This document shows positions 38,598 to 48,098 of a DNA stretch of 64,000 nt, in pieces (positions within the stretch are counted from its first letter, which is position 1; every line of letters starts with the position of its first letter). The position numbers and the translations under genes are program-made. The notes beneath the pieces are model-generated. The model ran no database searches and was not told where the DNA came from. It saw only the letters and a list, made by a program, of their open reading frames with translations. The stretch lies in assembly GCF_001074565.1 (NCBI RefSeq), contig NZ_JUQX01000001.1, positions 1-64,000 on the forward strand, given 5' to 3'. The DNA is from Streptococcus pseudopneumoniae. GTDB lineage: Bacteria; Bacillota; Bacilli; Lactobacillales; Streptococcaceae.

Positions 38598-41294
38598 TCA
38601 GCCTGAATTACGCAAACCAGTTGCAATTCCGTTAATAGTTGTATGGATCAGTTTTTCTTCGTCAGCTGACAATTCGCCGCGACGTTGACGTTTTATCAAC
38701 TCCAACTGGATGTAGTTCAGGATATTAAAGTAAGGCATACGATAGTTTAGACTGTCTTTTAGGTAAGAGTTTTCTGCCAAGAGTTCGTCATAACCTTCGA
38801 TAGCTAAAATAACGTCCTTAGTTAACTGCCATTCATCTAAAATAGTGTAGTAGATAGCTTGTACTTCTTCGTCTTCACAGAGCTTGGCATATTCAAAAGC
38901 AATATTCATATTAGACTTAGACAAGACCATGTCCACATTGGAAAGAAGAGATTGGAAGAAAGGCCAGTTTTGGTACATATCACGAAGGAACTCGATATTC
39001 TTTGGATCTTGATCAATAAACTCTTTAAAGCTTGATCCCACTCCGTACCAGCCAGGGAACATGACACGGCTTTGTGACCATGAGAAAACCCAAGGGATAG
39101 CACGCAAACCGCCGATTTCAGTGATGGTCTTACGAGCTGCTGGACGCGAACCGATATTGAAGCTTGAAATAGCCTTGATTGGACTTGATTCAAAGAAGTA
39201 GTCATAGAAATGTTCATTTCCAAAGACCAAGTCACGGTAGATATCGTAGCTGCGATCCACTACTTGGTCCATGATAGCTTCGTAACGGTTTGATGTGTTG
39301 GTATCACTCTTCTTCTTGGTAATCATACGGTTAATGGCTGCAGAAACTAGCATTTCAAGGTTATAATAGGCAGCGTCTTTGTTTCCGTATTTGTTTCCAA
39401 TCACTTCTCCTTGCTCAGTCAAACGGATACGGTCCTTAATAGACTTGAGTGGTTGAGATGTGATGGCTTCATAAGTTGGTCCACCACCACGACCCACAGT
39501 ACCACCACGACCATGGAAGAAAGTAACCTTAACGCCAAATTCATCCCCAATAGCAGTCAGTTGTTGTTGCGCTTTATAGAGGGTCCAACACGATGACAGG
39601 TAACCACCGTCTTTGTTACTATCAGAGTAGCCGAGCATGATTTCCTGATAGTTATCTTTTGAAGCAATCCATTTTTTAGCCAAAGGTAGAGAGAAATATC
39701 TTCTCATAGTTTCTTCTGAGTGATCCAAGTCTTCGATTGTTTCAAAGAGGGGAACAATCTGAACGCGGGCTTTTTGGGCATCCACCAAGCCGACTTCCTT
39801 AAGCATAATGGCTAGCTCTAACATATCGGATACACTGGTTGCGTGAGAAATGATGGTTTGACGAATGACGTTTTCACCCAGTTTATCCTTCAACTTGCGC
39901 GCAGCTTTAAAGATAGAGAGTTCTTTTTCAAGCAGTTCTGACTTTTCAGCATGAGTCGCTGAGAGGATACGAGGATCTTCTTCCAACTCTTTTAAGAGGA
40001 GGGTACATTTTTCGTCTTCAGAAAGGTCGCTATAATGGTCGTTAATACCAGCTGATGCTAGCAATTCAGCCACACAGGCTTCGTGAACACTAGAATCCTG
40101 GCGCATATCAATAGAAGCAAGGTAGAAACCAAAAATTTCGACAGCTTGCATCAACTCGACAAATTCTCCTGAAATCAGGTATTCTCCTTTGTTCTCAAGG
40201 AGAGAGTCGCGAATGGCCAACAAATCTTGATAGAATTCATCTGCAGTGGCATATCTAGGTTGAAGATCCTTGTCTTCAATCAAATAAGCCTTGGTTGCCA
40301 GCATCTTAGCTTGGATATCAAAAAGGGCACGACGATAGAGTTCTTTTTCACGGTAAATCGAGTTATCTTGTGACTTCAGCGCCATCTCACGAACCTTGTC
40401 GCTGACATTCACGATGCTGGTTGACAGTGAAAATTCACGGTAAAGATTATAAATCTTTTCATCATAGTAGTTCATGATGACTTCACACTGGGTCAAGGCT
40501 GATTTATTGAGGGTTTCCGCTGTTACGAAAGGATTTCCATCACGGTCTCCTCCAATCCACATCCCCATAGTAATTGGTTTTGGATGCTCAAGCTCGATAC
40601 CTTGTTCTTTAGCTAATTTTTTATACTCAGCCGTCAAACGCGGAACAGCATTCAGGAAAGAACTTTGGTAATACTCCATCACGTTGGTGATTTCGTTGGT
40701 TACTTTCAATTTTTTCTCACGAATCATGTCCGTTTGCATGATAATTTCAATATAACGACGGAGATCCGTGTGCCATTTTTCTTTATTAATCAAACCAAGT
40801 TTGACATCACGGTACTTGCGCAAAAGCGTATGGATATGGTTGGTCAAGTCCAGCATACTCTTGCGTTGTACTTGCGTTGGATGAGCGGTCAAGACAGGAA
40901 CGACATTTAACTTTTCTAAAATTTCGGCTGCATTTTCTTTTTCAGCTACCATCTTAATCGTTGTAGATAGTTTTCCTAGATAGTCTTGGTCCACATTGTT
41001 TTGGTGATTGATTTCATAGGCCAAATCCACATCCTCAGAGATATTAATCAAAAGTGGAAGGATTGAGAAATAGCGTGAAATGTAAATCATTTCTTCATTC
41101 GAAAGACTGGTCACTAGGTCATTGAGCCCTTGATAATTCTCGCTAGTTGATAATTCCTTCAACTGGATAATCTTTTCAAAGGTTTCTGGCGCCAGCATAT
41201 TTTTTGTGATATCTTCTAATAGCTCAGTCAGAATCAAGACTTCTTCTTGGACGACTGCTTTATTACTATAGTTTTCTAATTTTTGAAGAGACAT
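38598..41294 (-). CDS. ppc: Phosphoenolpyruvate carboxylase
   Basis: Converts PEP and bicarbonate to oxaloacetate, supplying aspartate-family precursors in an organism with an incomplete TCA cycle. Catalytic motifs are [32 protein letters not shown] and [15 protein letters not shown]. The C-terminal RNTG-type end is RNSG. At 898 aa it is complete. ftsW lies 23 nt upstream. Confidence 0.97.
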   Translation of the reverse strand: MSLQKLENYSNKAVVQEEVLILTELLEDITKNMLAPETFEKIIQLKELSTSENYQGLNDLVTSLSNEEMIYISRYFSILPLLINISEDVDLAYEINHQNNVDQDYLGKLSTTIKMVAEKENAAEILEKLNVVPVLTAHPTQVQRKSMLDLTNHIHTLLRKYRDVKLGLINKEKWHTDLRRYIEIIMQTDMIREKKLKVTNEITNVMEYYQSSFLNAVPRLTAEYKKLAKEQGIELEHPKPITMGMWIGGDRDGNPFVTAETLNKSALTQCEVIMNYYDEKIYNLYREFSLSTSIVNVSDKVREMALKSQDNSIYREKELYRRALFDIQAKMLATKAYLIEDKDLQPRYATADEFYQDLLAIRDSLLENKGEYLISGEFVELMQAVEIFGFYLASIDMRQDSSVHEACVAELLASAGINDHYSDLSEDEKCTLLLKELEEDPRILSATHAEKSELLEKELSIFKAARKLKDKLGENVIRQTIISHATSVSDMLELAIMLKEVGLVDAQKARVQIVPLFETIEDLDHSEETMRRYFSLPLAKKWIASKDNYQEIMLGYSDSNKDGGYLSSCWTLYKAQQQLTAIGDEFGVKVTFFHGRGGTVGRGGGPTYEAITSQPLKSIKDRIRLTEQGEVIGNKYGNKDAAYYNLEMLVSAAINRMITKKKSDTNTSNRYEAIMDQVVDRSYDIYRDLVFGNEHFYDYFFESSPIKAISSFNIGSRPAARKTITEIGGLRAIPWVFSWSQSRVMFPGWYGVGSSFKEFIDQDPKNIEFLRDMYQNWPFFQSLLSNVDMVLSKSNMNIAFEYAKLCEDEEVQAIYYTILDEWQLTKDVILAIEGYDELLAENSYLKDSLNYRMPYFNILNYIQLELIKRQRRGELSADEEKLIHTTINGIATGLRNSG

Positions 41295-41317
41295 ATACTT
41301 TCCTTTCCATTCAATCC

Positions 41318-42541
41318 TTACAGATTTTCATCGGTTTGATTCTCGTATTCTCTGATAAGTTTGGCACGTTTTTCACTGGCATCAATATTCAGTACAAGCG
41401 CGATGGCTACGGATAATACCAATAGACTGTTCCCACCTTGTGAAAGGAAGGGGAAGGTTACCCCTGTAGAAGGAATCAACCCTGAAATCCCACCAATATT
41501 GACAAAGACCTGAACAAGGATCATTCCTCCGACACCAATAGCAACCATGGAGTTAAAGGGATCCTTTGCTCGAATACCAACCAAGATGATTCGCAAAATC
41601 AAGAAGAAGAGTAAAGCCAAAATCATACTAGCTCCTACGAATCCAAACTCCTCGATGACAATCGAAAAGACAAAATCCGTATGGGCTTCTGGCAGATAAC
41701 CACGCTTCTCGATAGAATTCCCCAGTCCCAGTCCAAACCAGCCACCATTTACCATTGCATAGTAGGAATTTGCGAGCTGGTGTCCTGCACCTGCCAAGTC
41801 ATTAAAGGGATTAAAGAAGGCACTAAAACGTTTAGCAACGTAACCAAATACAGGAATTTGAGAGAACTTTTCAACCCCAACAAAGCGAATGACAGACAAG
41901 ACTAACATTGAGCTCCCTGCCAAGAGAGCCAAAATGGTCGAGAACCAACGATAGGCGATCCCACTAACCGTATACATGATGAGCGCCACCAAGACCAAGA
42001 TGGTCGCATTTCCCAAGTCTGGGAAAATTCCCAAGCTACCAATCAGAACTAGCAGAACAAAACGCCAGTCGTTAAAAGCTCGAGGTAGCCACTGATTCTG
42101 TGTCAAAACCTGGAAGTCATAAACCGCAATCTCATCTTGTTGTTTTGAAAATCGATGTGCCAGGTACCAGATGATGATAATCTTAAGGTACTCTGCAGGC
42201 TGAATCGTTACAGGTCCTACAGAAATCCATCCGTATGCTCCATTGACAGGTGTCCCGACCAGTCGCGCCAGAGCTAAAAGAACCATCTCCACAATCATTA
42301 CGATAAAGATGAGACGCCCATTTCTTAGGAAACCTAATTTTAATTTATAGATTAAGGCAATCAAAATCAAACTAGCTATCCAGAAGATCCCCTGGTTACG
42401 CACCAATTGAAAGGCGCTTTTCCCTTCTTCGATCAAGGTTGCACTCGTTGTCGAGTACACCACAATCAGTCCCAAAATCGATAAAAGGAAATAAGGAATC
42501 AAAATGGAATAGTTTAGTAGGTGCCTTTTACTAATTTTCAT
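41318..42541 (-). CDS. ftsW: FtsW, septal peptidoglycan glycosyltransferase
   Basis: SEDS-family polymerase of division-septum peptidoglycan with about ten membrane helices. Conserved stretches are [29 protein letters not shown], the [14 protein letters not shown] loop and a C-terminal [12 protein letters not shown]. 407 aa. It is immediately upstream of ppc, as in pneumococcus. The gap 42542-42689 has no gene. Confidence 0.95.
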   Translation of the reverse strand: MKISKRHLLNYSILIPYFLLSILGLIVVYSTTSATLIEEGKSAFQLVRNQGIFWIASLILIALIYKLKLGFLRNGRLIFIVMIVEMVLLALARLVGTPVNGAYGWISVGPVTIQPAEYLKIIIIWYLAHRFSKQQDEIAVYDFQVLTQNQWLPRAFNDWRFVLLVLIGSLGIFPDLGNATILVLVALIMYTVSGIAYRWFSTILALLAGSSMLVLSVIRFVGVEKFSQIPVFGYVAKRFSAFFNPFNDLAGAGHQLANSYYAMVNGGWFGLGLGNSIEKRGYLPEAHTDFVFSIVIEEFGFVGASMILALLFFLILRIILVGIRAKDPFNSMVAIGVGGMILVQVFVNIGGISGLIPSTGVTFPFLSQGGNSLLVLSVAIALVLNIDASEKRAKLIREYENQTDENL

Positions 42542-42689
42542 ATTTCACCACTCTAATAGGAACAGACGCTTCTGTTCCCAATTCCGTTTTATTTTCTAGT
42601 TTTGATTGCTATTATACCACTTTTTCAGAAAGAAAAAAACTCTTATCCTTTAATCCTTCGAATTTTACTCATTTTCTAGTATCAGGTAT

Positions 42690-42722
42690 AAAAAAACAAA
42701 TCTCTTTTGAGATTTGTTTTTT
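42690..42722. terminator. prsA terminator, bidirectional
   Basis: AAAAACAAATCTC-TTTT-GAGATTTGTTTTT, symmetrical A and T runs, immediately behind the prsA stop. Confidence 0.85.
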
Positions 42723-42728
42723 GCTTAC

Positions 42729-43670
42729 TTAGTTAGATGAAGAACTGCTGCTTGAGCTTGAGTCACCACCACCGATGTATTGGGTGAAGATGTTTTGGAA
42801 TGATTGGTCTTTAACCTTGATGTTTGCTGCTTGCAATTCTTTACCAATTACTCCTTGAACAAAAGCTGAATCATTTTGTTTTTGAGTCAAGATGATAGTC
42901 TTCAATTTTTCTTTGTAATCCTCTATATTAGAAGATTTTTCTGTTTTCTTCGTTACTTTGATGATGTAGAACTGACTGCTATAGGCTTGTGTTCCAGTAG
43001 CTGTAATCACATCAGAAACCCCGTTCACATCCAAGGCAAAGGCTGCTTTCTTGACTTGTTCTGGAAGTTCTGTTGAAGCAGAGTCAAAAGTGATTTCTCC
43101 ACCATTTTCTTTTGTTTTATCGTCATTAGAGTTGTCTTTTGCCAACTGAGCAAAATCTGCACCTTCTGCTTTAGCTTTCTCAAGTACTTCTTTTGCCTTG
43201 TCTTCATTATCCAAACGGATGATTTGAGCTGTTACATCTGGTGTGTAAGACTCAAAAGCTTTTTGGTAGGCTTCGTCTGTCAACTCGCTCTCTGCAGCCT
43301 TCTTAACCGCTAATTCAACCAATTTGCTGGTACGGATTTGAGCTTTACGAGTCTCAGGTGTCATACCTGCACGTTGAAGCACGCTGTTGTAGCTATCGCC
43401 GTATTTCTTTTGTTCTTCAGCAACGGCATCATCCACATCTTTATCCGTTACCTCCGACCCATATTGTTGTTCAAATACTTTTTGGATGGTCATATTGAGC
43501 AAGACTTGTTGTGCAGTTGGATTGTTCTTTACTTCTTCAAAGAATTGATGCTCTGTAATCACATCGCCCTTCATGCTGATCAAATCTTTTCCTTCAGAAC
43601 TGTTTGAACAAGCTGCAAGTGTTGCTACTGATAAAAGTGTGATGGCTCCTGCCATAAGTTTTTTCTTCAT
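42729..43670 (-). CDS. prsA: PrsA/PpmA foldase lipoprotein
   Basis: Surface peptidyl-prolyl isomerase that helps secreted proteins fold. Lipoprotein signal MKKKLMAGAITLLSVATLAAC with the lipidated Cys, an N-terminal chaperone domain, and a parvulin domain (about 145-240; VTAQIIRLDNEDKAKEVLEK, then ITATGTQAYSSQFYIIKV). The tail ends in a serine run after GGGD. Known as PpmA in pneumococcus. Confidence 0.95.
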   Translation of the reverse strand: MKKKLMAGAITLLSVATLAACSNSSEGKDLISMKGDVITEHQFFEEVKNNPTAQQVLLNMTIQKVFEQQYGSEVTDKDVDDAVAEEQKKYGDSYNSVLQRAGMTPETRKAQIRTSKLVELAVKKAAESELTDEAYQKAFESYTPDVTAQIIRLDNEDKAKEVLEKAKAEGADFAQLAKDNSNDDKTKENGGEITFDSASTELPEQVKKAAFALDVNGVSDVITATGTQAYSSQFYIIKVTKKTEKSSNIEDYKEKLKTIILTQKQNDSAFVQGVIGKELQAANIKVKDQSFQNIFTQYIGGGDSSSSSSSSSN

Positions 43671-43737
43671 GTTTACTCCTTTTACGGTAAGTGTTACCTT
43701 ATCTATTTTACTATAATTTCTTAAATTTTTCTGAAAA

Positions 43738-44451
43738 TCATTCGCTCTCAGGAAGCTCTACTTCTGCTAGATTCTTTCGTAGCATGAGAATGCCGTCTCC
43801 AAGCGGAACTAGAGTTGCTGTTAGATCTGGATTGTCCAAAGTTGCATCGAAAAGTCTTTGCAAACCACGGTAAATGGTTCGTTGACCTCGGCGGACTTCC
43901 ATGATGTCCTTGGCAACATCTCCTCCTTGAAAAATATCATCCAAGACCACTACTCCACCGACTTCCAAATGTTTAAGGATTTCAGGCAGAAAGACGATAT
44001 ACTTGGACTTGGCCGAATCCATAAAGACAAAGTCATAAGTTTCTGTCAGAGTAGATAAAACATCTACTGCATCTCCCTCTAAAAGAGTGATTTGCTTACG
44101 ACTGTCAAACTTGGCAAAGTTCTCCTTGGCAAAACCGATCATCTCAGGATTACGGTCAATGGTTGTAATCTTTGCATCTGGCGCATGTTCTGCCATCAAG
44201 AGGGCAGAAAAGCCAATAGCTGTCCCAATTTCCAAAATGTTCTTGGGCTGTATGGTCTCCATGAGAAATCGAAAATACGCGACCGTTTCATGGGGAATGA
44301 TGGGAATATTTTCCTTGCGAGCGAAGGTCTCCAATTCTTTCAAGGAACCTGTCACCTGCTTTTGACGCTGGCGCATGAGTTCTACGATTTCTTCCTTGAC
44401 GACGGGACGTCGCATATTGTGATTGGCATTTTTACTGTAAGACTCTACCAT
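43738..44451 (-). CDS. SAM-dependent O-methyltransferase
   Basis: Class I methyltransferase of the caffeoyl-CoA/catechol O-methyltransferase-like family. The SAM site is in ILEIGTAIGFSALLMA, with VFMDSAKSKY and VVLDDIFQGG metal-binding Asp residues and RRGQRTIYRGLQ near the end. 237 aa. It lies one base after pepF, so the two are co-transcribed. The substrate is unknown; some family members modify tRNA. Confidence 0.9.
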   Translation of the reverse strand: MVESYSKNANHNMRRPVVKEEIVELMRQRQKQVTGSLKELETFARKENIPIIPHETVAYFRFLMETIQPKNILEIGTAIGFSALLMAEHAPDAKITTIDRNPEMIGFAKENFAKFDSRKQITLLEGDAVDVLSTLTETYDFVFMDSAKSKYIVFLPEILKHLEVGGVVVLDDIFQGGDVAKDIMEVRRGQRTIYRGLQRLFDATLDNPDLTATLVPLGDGILMLRKNLAEVELPESE

Positions 44452-44452
44452 C

Positions 44453-46255
44453 TTAAGCTAGTCCCAATTTTTCAACAAGGGCTTCAAACTCATTCAAACG
44501 GCGTTCAAAGACTGCAAAGGCATCGTTGAGGTAGTCTTCCTTCTCCATATCGACGCCCGCTTTTCTCATGACATTGAGCGGATAGTCTGACTTACCTGCC
44601 TTGAGGTAGTCGATATAGCGGTCACGATCTTCTTGACTTCCATGGACAATCTTCTCAGCCAAGGCTGAAGCAGCTGCAAAACCAGTTGAATACTGATAAA
44701 CATAGTAGTTATAGTAGAAATGTGGAATGCGTGCCCACTCGTATTGGATCTGAGGATTGTCTTCCTTGCTGAGTCCATAGTACTCTTGGTTCAGGTCAGC
44801 GTAGAGCTTATTGAGGAAATCACTTGTCAAGACTTCTCCATTTTGATCTGCTTGGTGGATGGCATGTTCAAACTCAGCGAATTGAGTTTGACGGAAGACT
44901 GTTCCACGGAAACCGTCTAGGAAGTTATTGAGAATTGCAAAACGAGTCGCATCGTCTTCTACTTCTTCCAACAATTTCTCTGTCAAGATATTTTCGTTAG
45001 TCGTTGAGGCAATCTCAGCCAAGAAGATAGAATAATCTCCGTAAACATAAGGTTGGGTTTCACGAGTATAGCTGGAGTGCATACTGTGACCTGTCTCATG
45101 GACAAGGGTAAAAAGATTGTCTAGATTGTCCTGCCAGTTGAGAAGCATAAAGGCATTGGTATCATAAGAACCACCAGAGTAGGCACCAGAACGCTTGCCT
45201 TGGTTTTCATAGACATCAATCCAACGCTCACTGAAGGCACGTTTGACACGGCTCAAGTAGTCGTCACCTAAAACCGCCAAGGCCTCTTCTGCCTTTTTCA
45301 AGGCTTCTTCGTAGGTAAAGCTATAATCTACTGACGAAAGCGGTGTGTAGACATCGTACATCTTGAGGTCGGAAATCCCCAAGATTTTAGAACGAAGTTC
45401 TAGGTAACGATGCAAGAGTGGCAAATGCTTGCGAACTGCTGCTACTAGATTATCATAGACACTTTCTGGAACAAAGTTTGCTGCAAGGGCTGCATGGCGA
45501 GCACTCTTATAGTTGCGAACTTTTGCTCGGTAGTTTTGCACCTTAACATTTGTCTGCAAAGTCTTAGCATAAGTGTGTTGAAATTGCTCGTATGTCGCAT
45601 AAAGGGCTTCATAGGCACCACGACGCACTTCACGGTTTTTAGACTCCATCAAACGGATGTAAGTACCGTGTGAGAGTTGCACTTCATTGCCTTCGTCATC
45701 AAGCACGTATGGGAAGCTAATATCCGCATTGTCCAAAATAGCGAAGGTTTCACTAGCAGAACCAAAGATTTCTCCTGCTCCAGCAAGCAATTCTTCCTCA
45801 CGTTGCGAAAGAACATGGTCTTTCTTTTGCAAGAGCTTGTCAAAAAAGTGCTTGTAAACTTGGAGTTTTGGTTGAGCTTCTAGGAAGGCCGCATACTGTT
45901 CTTCGCTAATCTCCATAAACTCAGGTTCATAGAATGAAAAGGCTTGTTCTAACTGACTGTATAGGGTCATTGCCTTAGCATAGTACTCTTGATACTTGGC
46001 TTCACGTGTGTCCTGGTCATTTTTCATATGCGCATAGACATAAAGCTTTTCAACTTGGCGTTCCAAGTCAAGTGAGAATTCTGTAATCTCAAGCAAACTG
46101 TCTGCGCTATCCAGGAGATGCCCCTCATACTGAGATGCTGTTTGTACTTTTTCAGTTAAATCTTTCAAGGCTTCTTCCCAAGCCTGGTCTGTTGGGTAGA
46201 TTGTTGAAAGATCCCATGTATCTTTTTCATTTATTTCATGTCGTTGTAATACCAT
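44453..46255 (-). CDS. pepF: Oligoendopeptidase F
   Basis: Cytoplasmic M3-family zinc metallopeptidase that cuts oligopeptides. The zinc site [11 protein letters not shown] and a downstream Glu (EIASTTNE) are intact. 600 aa. In pneumococcus and group B streptococcus the same enzyme is called PepB. It is the middle gene of coiA-pepF-methyltransferase. Confidence 0.95.
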   Translation of the reverse strand: MVLQRHEINEKDTWDLSTIYPTDQAWEEALKDLTEKVQTASQYEGHLLDSADSLLEITEFSLDLERQVEKLYVYAHMKNDQDTREAKYQEYYAKAMTLYSQLEQAFSFYEPEFMEISEEQYAAFLEAQPKLQVYKHFFDKLLQKKDHVLSQREEELLAGAGEIFGSASETFAILDNADISFPYVLDDEGNEVQLSHGTYIRLMESKNREVRRGAYEALYATYEQFQHTYAKTLQTNVKVQNYRAKVRNYKSARHAALAANFVPESVYDNLVAAVRKHLPLLHRYLELRSKILGISDLKMYDVYTPLSSVDYSFTYEEALKKAEEALAVLGDDYLSRVKRAFSERWIDVYENQGKRSGAYSGGSYDTNAFMLLNWQDNLDNLFTLVHETGHSMHSSYTRETQPYVYGDYSIFLAEIASTTNENILTEKLLEEVEDDATRFAILNNFLDGFRGTVFRQTQFAEFEHAIHQADQNGEVLTSDFLNKLYADLNQEYYGLSKEDNPQIQYEWARIPHFYYNYYVYQYSTGFAAASALAEKIVHGSQEDRDRYIDYLKAGKSDYPLNVMRKAGVDMEKEDYLNDAFAVFERRLNEFEALVEKLGLA

Positions 46256-46273
46256 AAGATTCCTCCATCCTTT

Positions 46274-47231
46274 CTATTTTACCACATTTTTTGAGAAATA
46301 TAAGTGATAAAAGGCTGGTGGATAGAGCTTTTGGCGATTATTTTTCGGATTTTTTTGATAGTAAGCCTGAAAATTTCTATAATAGCTAGTCAAATCCGTT
46401 TCAATCTGCAAAAAATCACCTGACTCTATCGGTCTGACCTGAGGATACCAGTCGTCCAGTTGATGGTTTAATAGATTGTCTCCTTGATAATAAGCTTCCT
46501 CCTGCTTCTTCATCCAGTAAGGATTTTTATAATAGAGTTGTTGGCGAATATAGGCGCAAATTGTTTCATCTTGTGATACATCCATACTTGCTATTCTTTG
46601 CTTCTGATAGGGAAGCCGTAAAATCTCTATGAGATTGCCTTGCCCATAAGGAAACTCCCTTATTTGATAATAAAGATTCCCCTTTAAATCTTGATGGATC
46701 ATGTATTTCAAGCGTAGTATGTCCCTTTGCTGATCTAATTCCCATAGATGAAAGCCCATATTTTGACTAAAGGAAAGCAAGTCTCTTTGGAGCTGAGTCA
46801 AACGTTCCTTTAACCAAAGTTTTTGACCGACTAGCCAAAGTACTTGGTAGCCATTTTTTTCGATAGCCCAAGCTTCTTTCCTCCAAAAGTTGACGAGAAA
46901 TAGGACTACACTGAACTTCTAAGGCAAGCTGTTTATTGACTAAAATATCTGCAATTTGTTTTAGTTGAGGAATGGGACATTCAAGCTCGGCCTTGTCATT
47001 TTTCATCGCCCAATTAAAAAGGGCAACCTTATTTTCCAGATGCTCTAGACTCTCATTTTCGTAGTAAAAATCACACTGTTTGAGCGATACATGGGCAAAA
47101 TGCGTCCGTAGGTTCTTCCCTTTTCTTAATCGAACCAAAGCTCCACAAGCTGGACAAGTATAGCTTTGTTTAACTAATTTATCCTCCAAGGCATTGACTA
47201 AGCTTCCTTTTTCATCTCTGGCTAAAAACAT
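46274..47231 (-). pseudogene. coiA: Frameshifted competence gene coiA
   Basis: CoiA is a late competence protein needed for natural transformation. The reading frame is split into an N-terminal part (47231 to 46767, MFLARDEKGSL..., with zinc-finger-like CPACG) and a C-terminal part (to 46274, including SFSQNMGFHLWELD). Their frames differ by one base. A run of seven A (minus strand; 46860-46854), just after the codons for SLGYR, explains it. With six A the sequence would read YRKNGYQVLWLVGQKLWL and rejoin the second frame, giving about 318 aa, the normal length. The rest looks undamaged, so the lesion is recent, reversible, or a sequencing error. Confidence 0.9.
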
Positions 47232-47251
47232 TTATACCCCCTTTTCTACTT

Positions 47252-47259
47252 TATTCGAA
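47252..47259 (-). promoter_or_regulatory. Cin-box (SigX-type) promoter of coiA
   Basis: TTCGAATA on the minus strand, one mismatch from the competence consensus TACGAATA. A T-rich stretch lies upstream and the coiA ATG is 20 nt downstream. It supports competence-induced transcription by ComX/SigX. Confidence 0.65.
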
Positions 47260-47268
47260 AAGAATAAG

Positions 47269-47294
47269 AAAAAGGCTGGGTTATTCCCAACCTT
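47269..47294 (-). terminator. hicAB terminator
   Basis: Minus strand GGTTGGG-AATA-ACCCAGCC followed by TTTTT, between hicB and the coiA promoter. Confidence 0.8.
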
Positions 47295-47309
47295 CATCAT
47301 TTTATGAGC

Positions 47310-47687
47310 TTACAGCTGCAAGCGACTTTCTAAAGCTTGCGTCAACACTTCAGAATAGTTCACTTTCTCTCGATCTGCTAATCTGACCAACCACTCTGGA
47401 ACTGTAACATTCTTCCGAATCGCCTTATTATTTTTTACAAAAGGCAGAGGATTTACTTGAATCAAAGTTACAAAACCATCAGGAGCTTGCAACTGAAAAA
47501 TATCACTGGGTTTAGGTAGGGCTAGTCCCTCGTCAATATAAGAAGCTAAGACACTTTCGAGCATTTCATGAGCATTTTTCATGGCAAGTTCAATCGTTGC
47601 TCCCTCAGTCCCGCCTCCAAATTCGGGAAATTCAACCCAATATCTAGTGCCTTCTCTATGAAAAATAGCTGGATAAGACTTTAGCAT
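47310..47687 (-). CDS. hicB: HicB antitoxin
   Basis: Partial RNase H fold at residues 1-60 (YPAIFHREGTRYWVEFPEF) and a ribbon-helix-helix-like C-terminus (about 95-125; VPEWLVRLADREKVNYSEV) that binds DNA. The start is placed at ATG 47687 behind GGAGG; the frame extends seven codons further without a site. It neutralises HicA and likely represses the pair through the dyad at 47929-47945. Confidence 0.92.
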   Translation of the reverse strand: MLKSYPAIFHREGTRYWVEFPEFGGGTEGATIELAMKNAHEMLESVLASYIDEGLALPKPSDIFQLQAPDGFVTLIQVNPLPFVKNNKAIRKNVTVPEWLVRLADREKVNYSEVLTQALESRLQL

Positions 47688-47713
47688 AACACACCTCCAT
47701 TGTTCCAAATCTA

Positions 47714-47902
47714 CTACAGGCCCAAATCCTTTAATATCTTTCTCTCTAAACCTCTTCCCAGATCATCATTACCATGGACTGGAATAGTGACAAGATAGGG
47801 AACTCCTTCTTTCTTAAAATGATGATGACTTCCCCTCTTACGAACTTCAATCCATCCATTTGCAAGAGCTAATTTTACCATTTCCTTACCTGTAATGGGC
47901 AT
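47714..47902 (-). CDS. hicA: HicA mRNA-interferase toxin
   Basis: A 62-aa double-stranded-RNA-binding-fold toxin that cleaves mRNA. The catalytic His lies in RKRGSHHHFKK, and the family start PITGKEMVKLALANGW is intact. AGGTGA lies before the ATG. The toxin gene comes first and hicB follows after 26 nt. Confidence 0.93.
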   Translation of the reverse strand: MPITGKEMVKLALANGWIEVRKRGSHHHFKKEGVPYLVTIPVHGNDDLGRGLERKILKDLGL

Positions 47903-47925
47903 TTATAGTCACCTTTCTAGTTTTA

Positions 47926-47954
47926 ATTATACTCATAATGCGTATATCTGTCAA
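47926..47954 (-). promoter_or_regulatory. hicAB promoter with operator dyad
   Basis: TTGACA at 47954-47949, a 17-bp spacer, and TATAAT at 47931-47926, both consensus. An 8-bp inverted repeat with one mismatch (ATACTCAT-A-ATGCGTAT, 47929-47945) fills the spacer and touches the -10. That is the expected place for HicB autorepression. Confidence 0.75.
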
Positions 47955-48010
47955 TCCTTCTATATCATCTATTCGTAAAATATGAAATTTTTTATATTCA
48001 AACAAGCATT

Positions 48011-48050
48011 AAAATAAGACAGCAACCTTGAATAGTTACTGTCTTATCTC
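48011..48050 (-). terminator. Terminator of the surface-protein gene
   Basis: Minus strand ATAAGACAG-AAC...GTTGCTGTCTTAT followed by TTT, about 50 nt past the stop codon. Confidence 0.7.
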
Positions 48051-48098
48051 ATTATTTTTTAAAGCCTTGATAGATTTGAAAAATGGTAGAAAAGAGAC

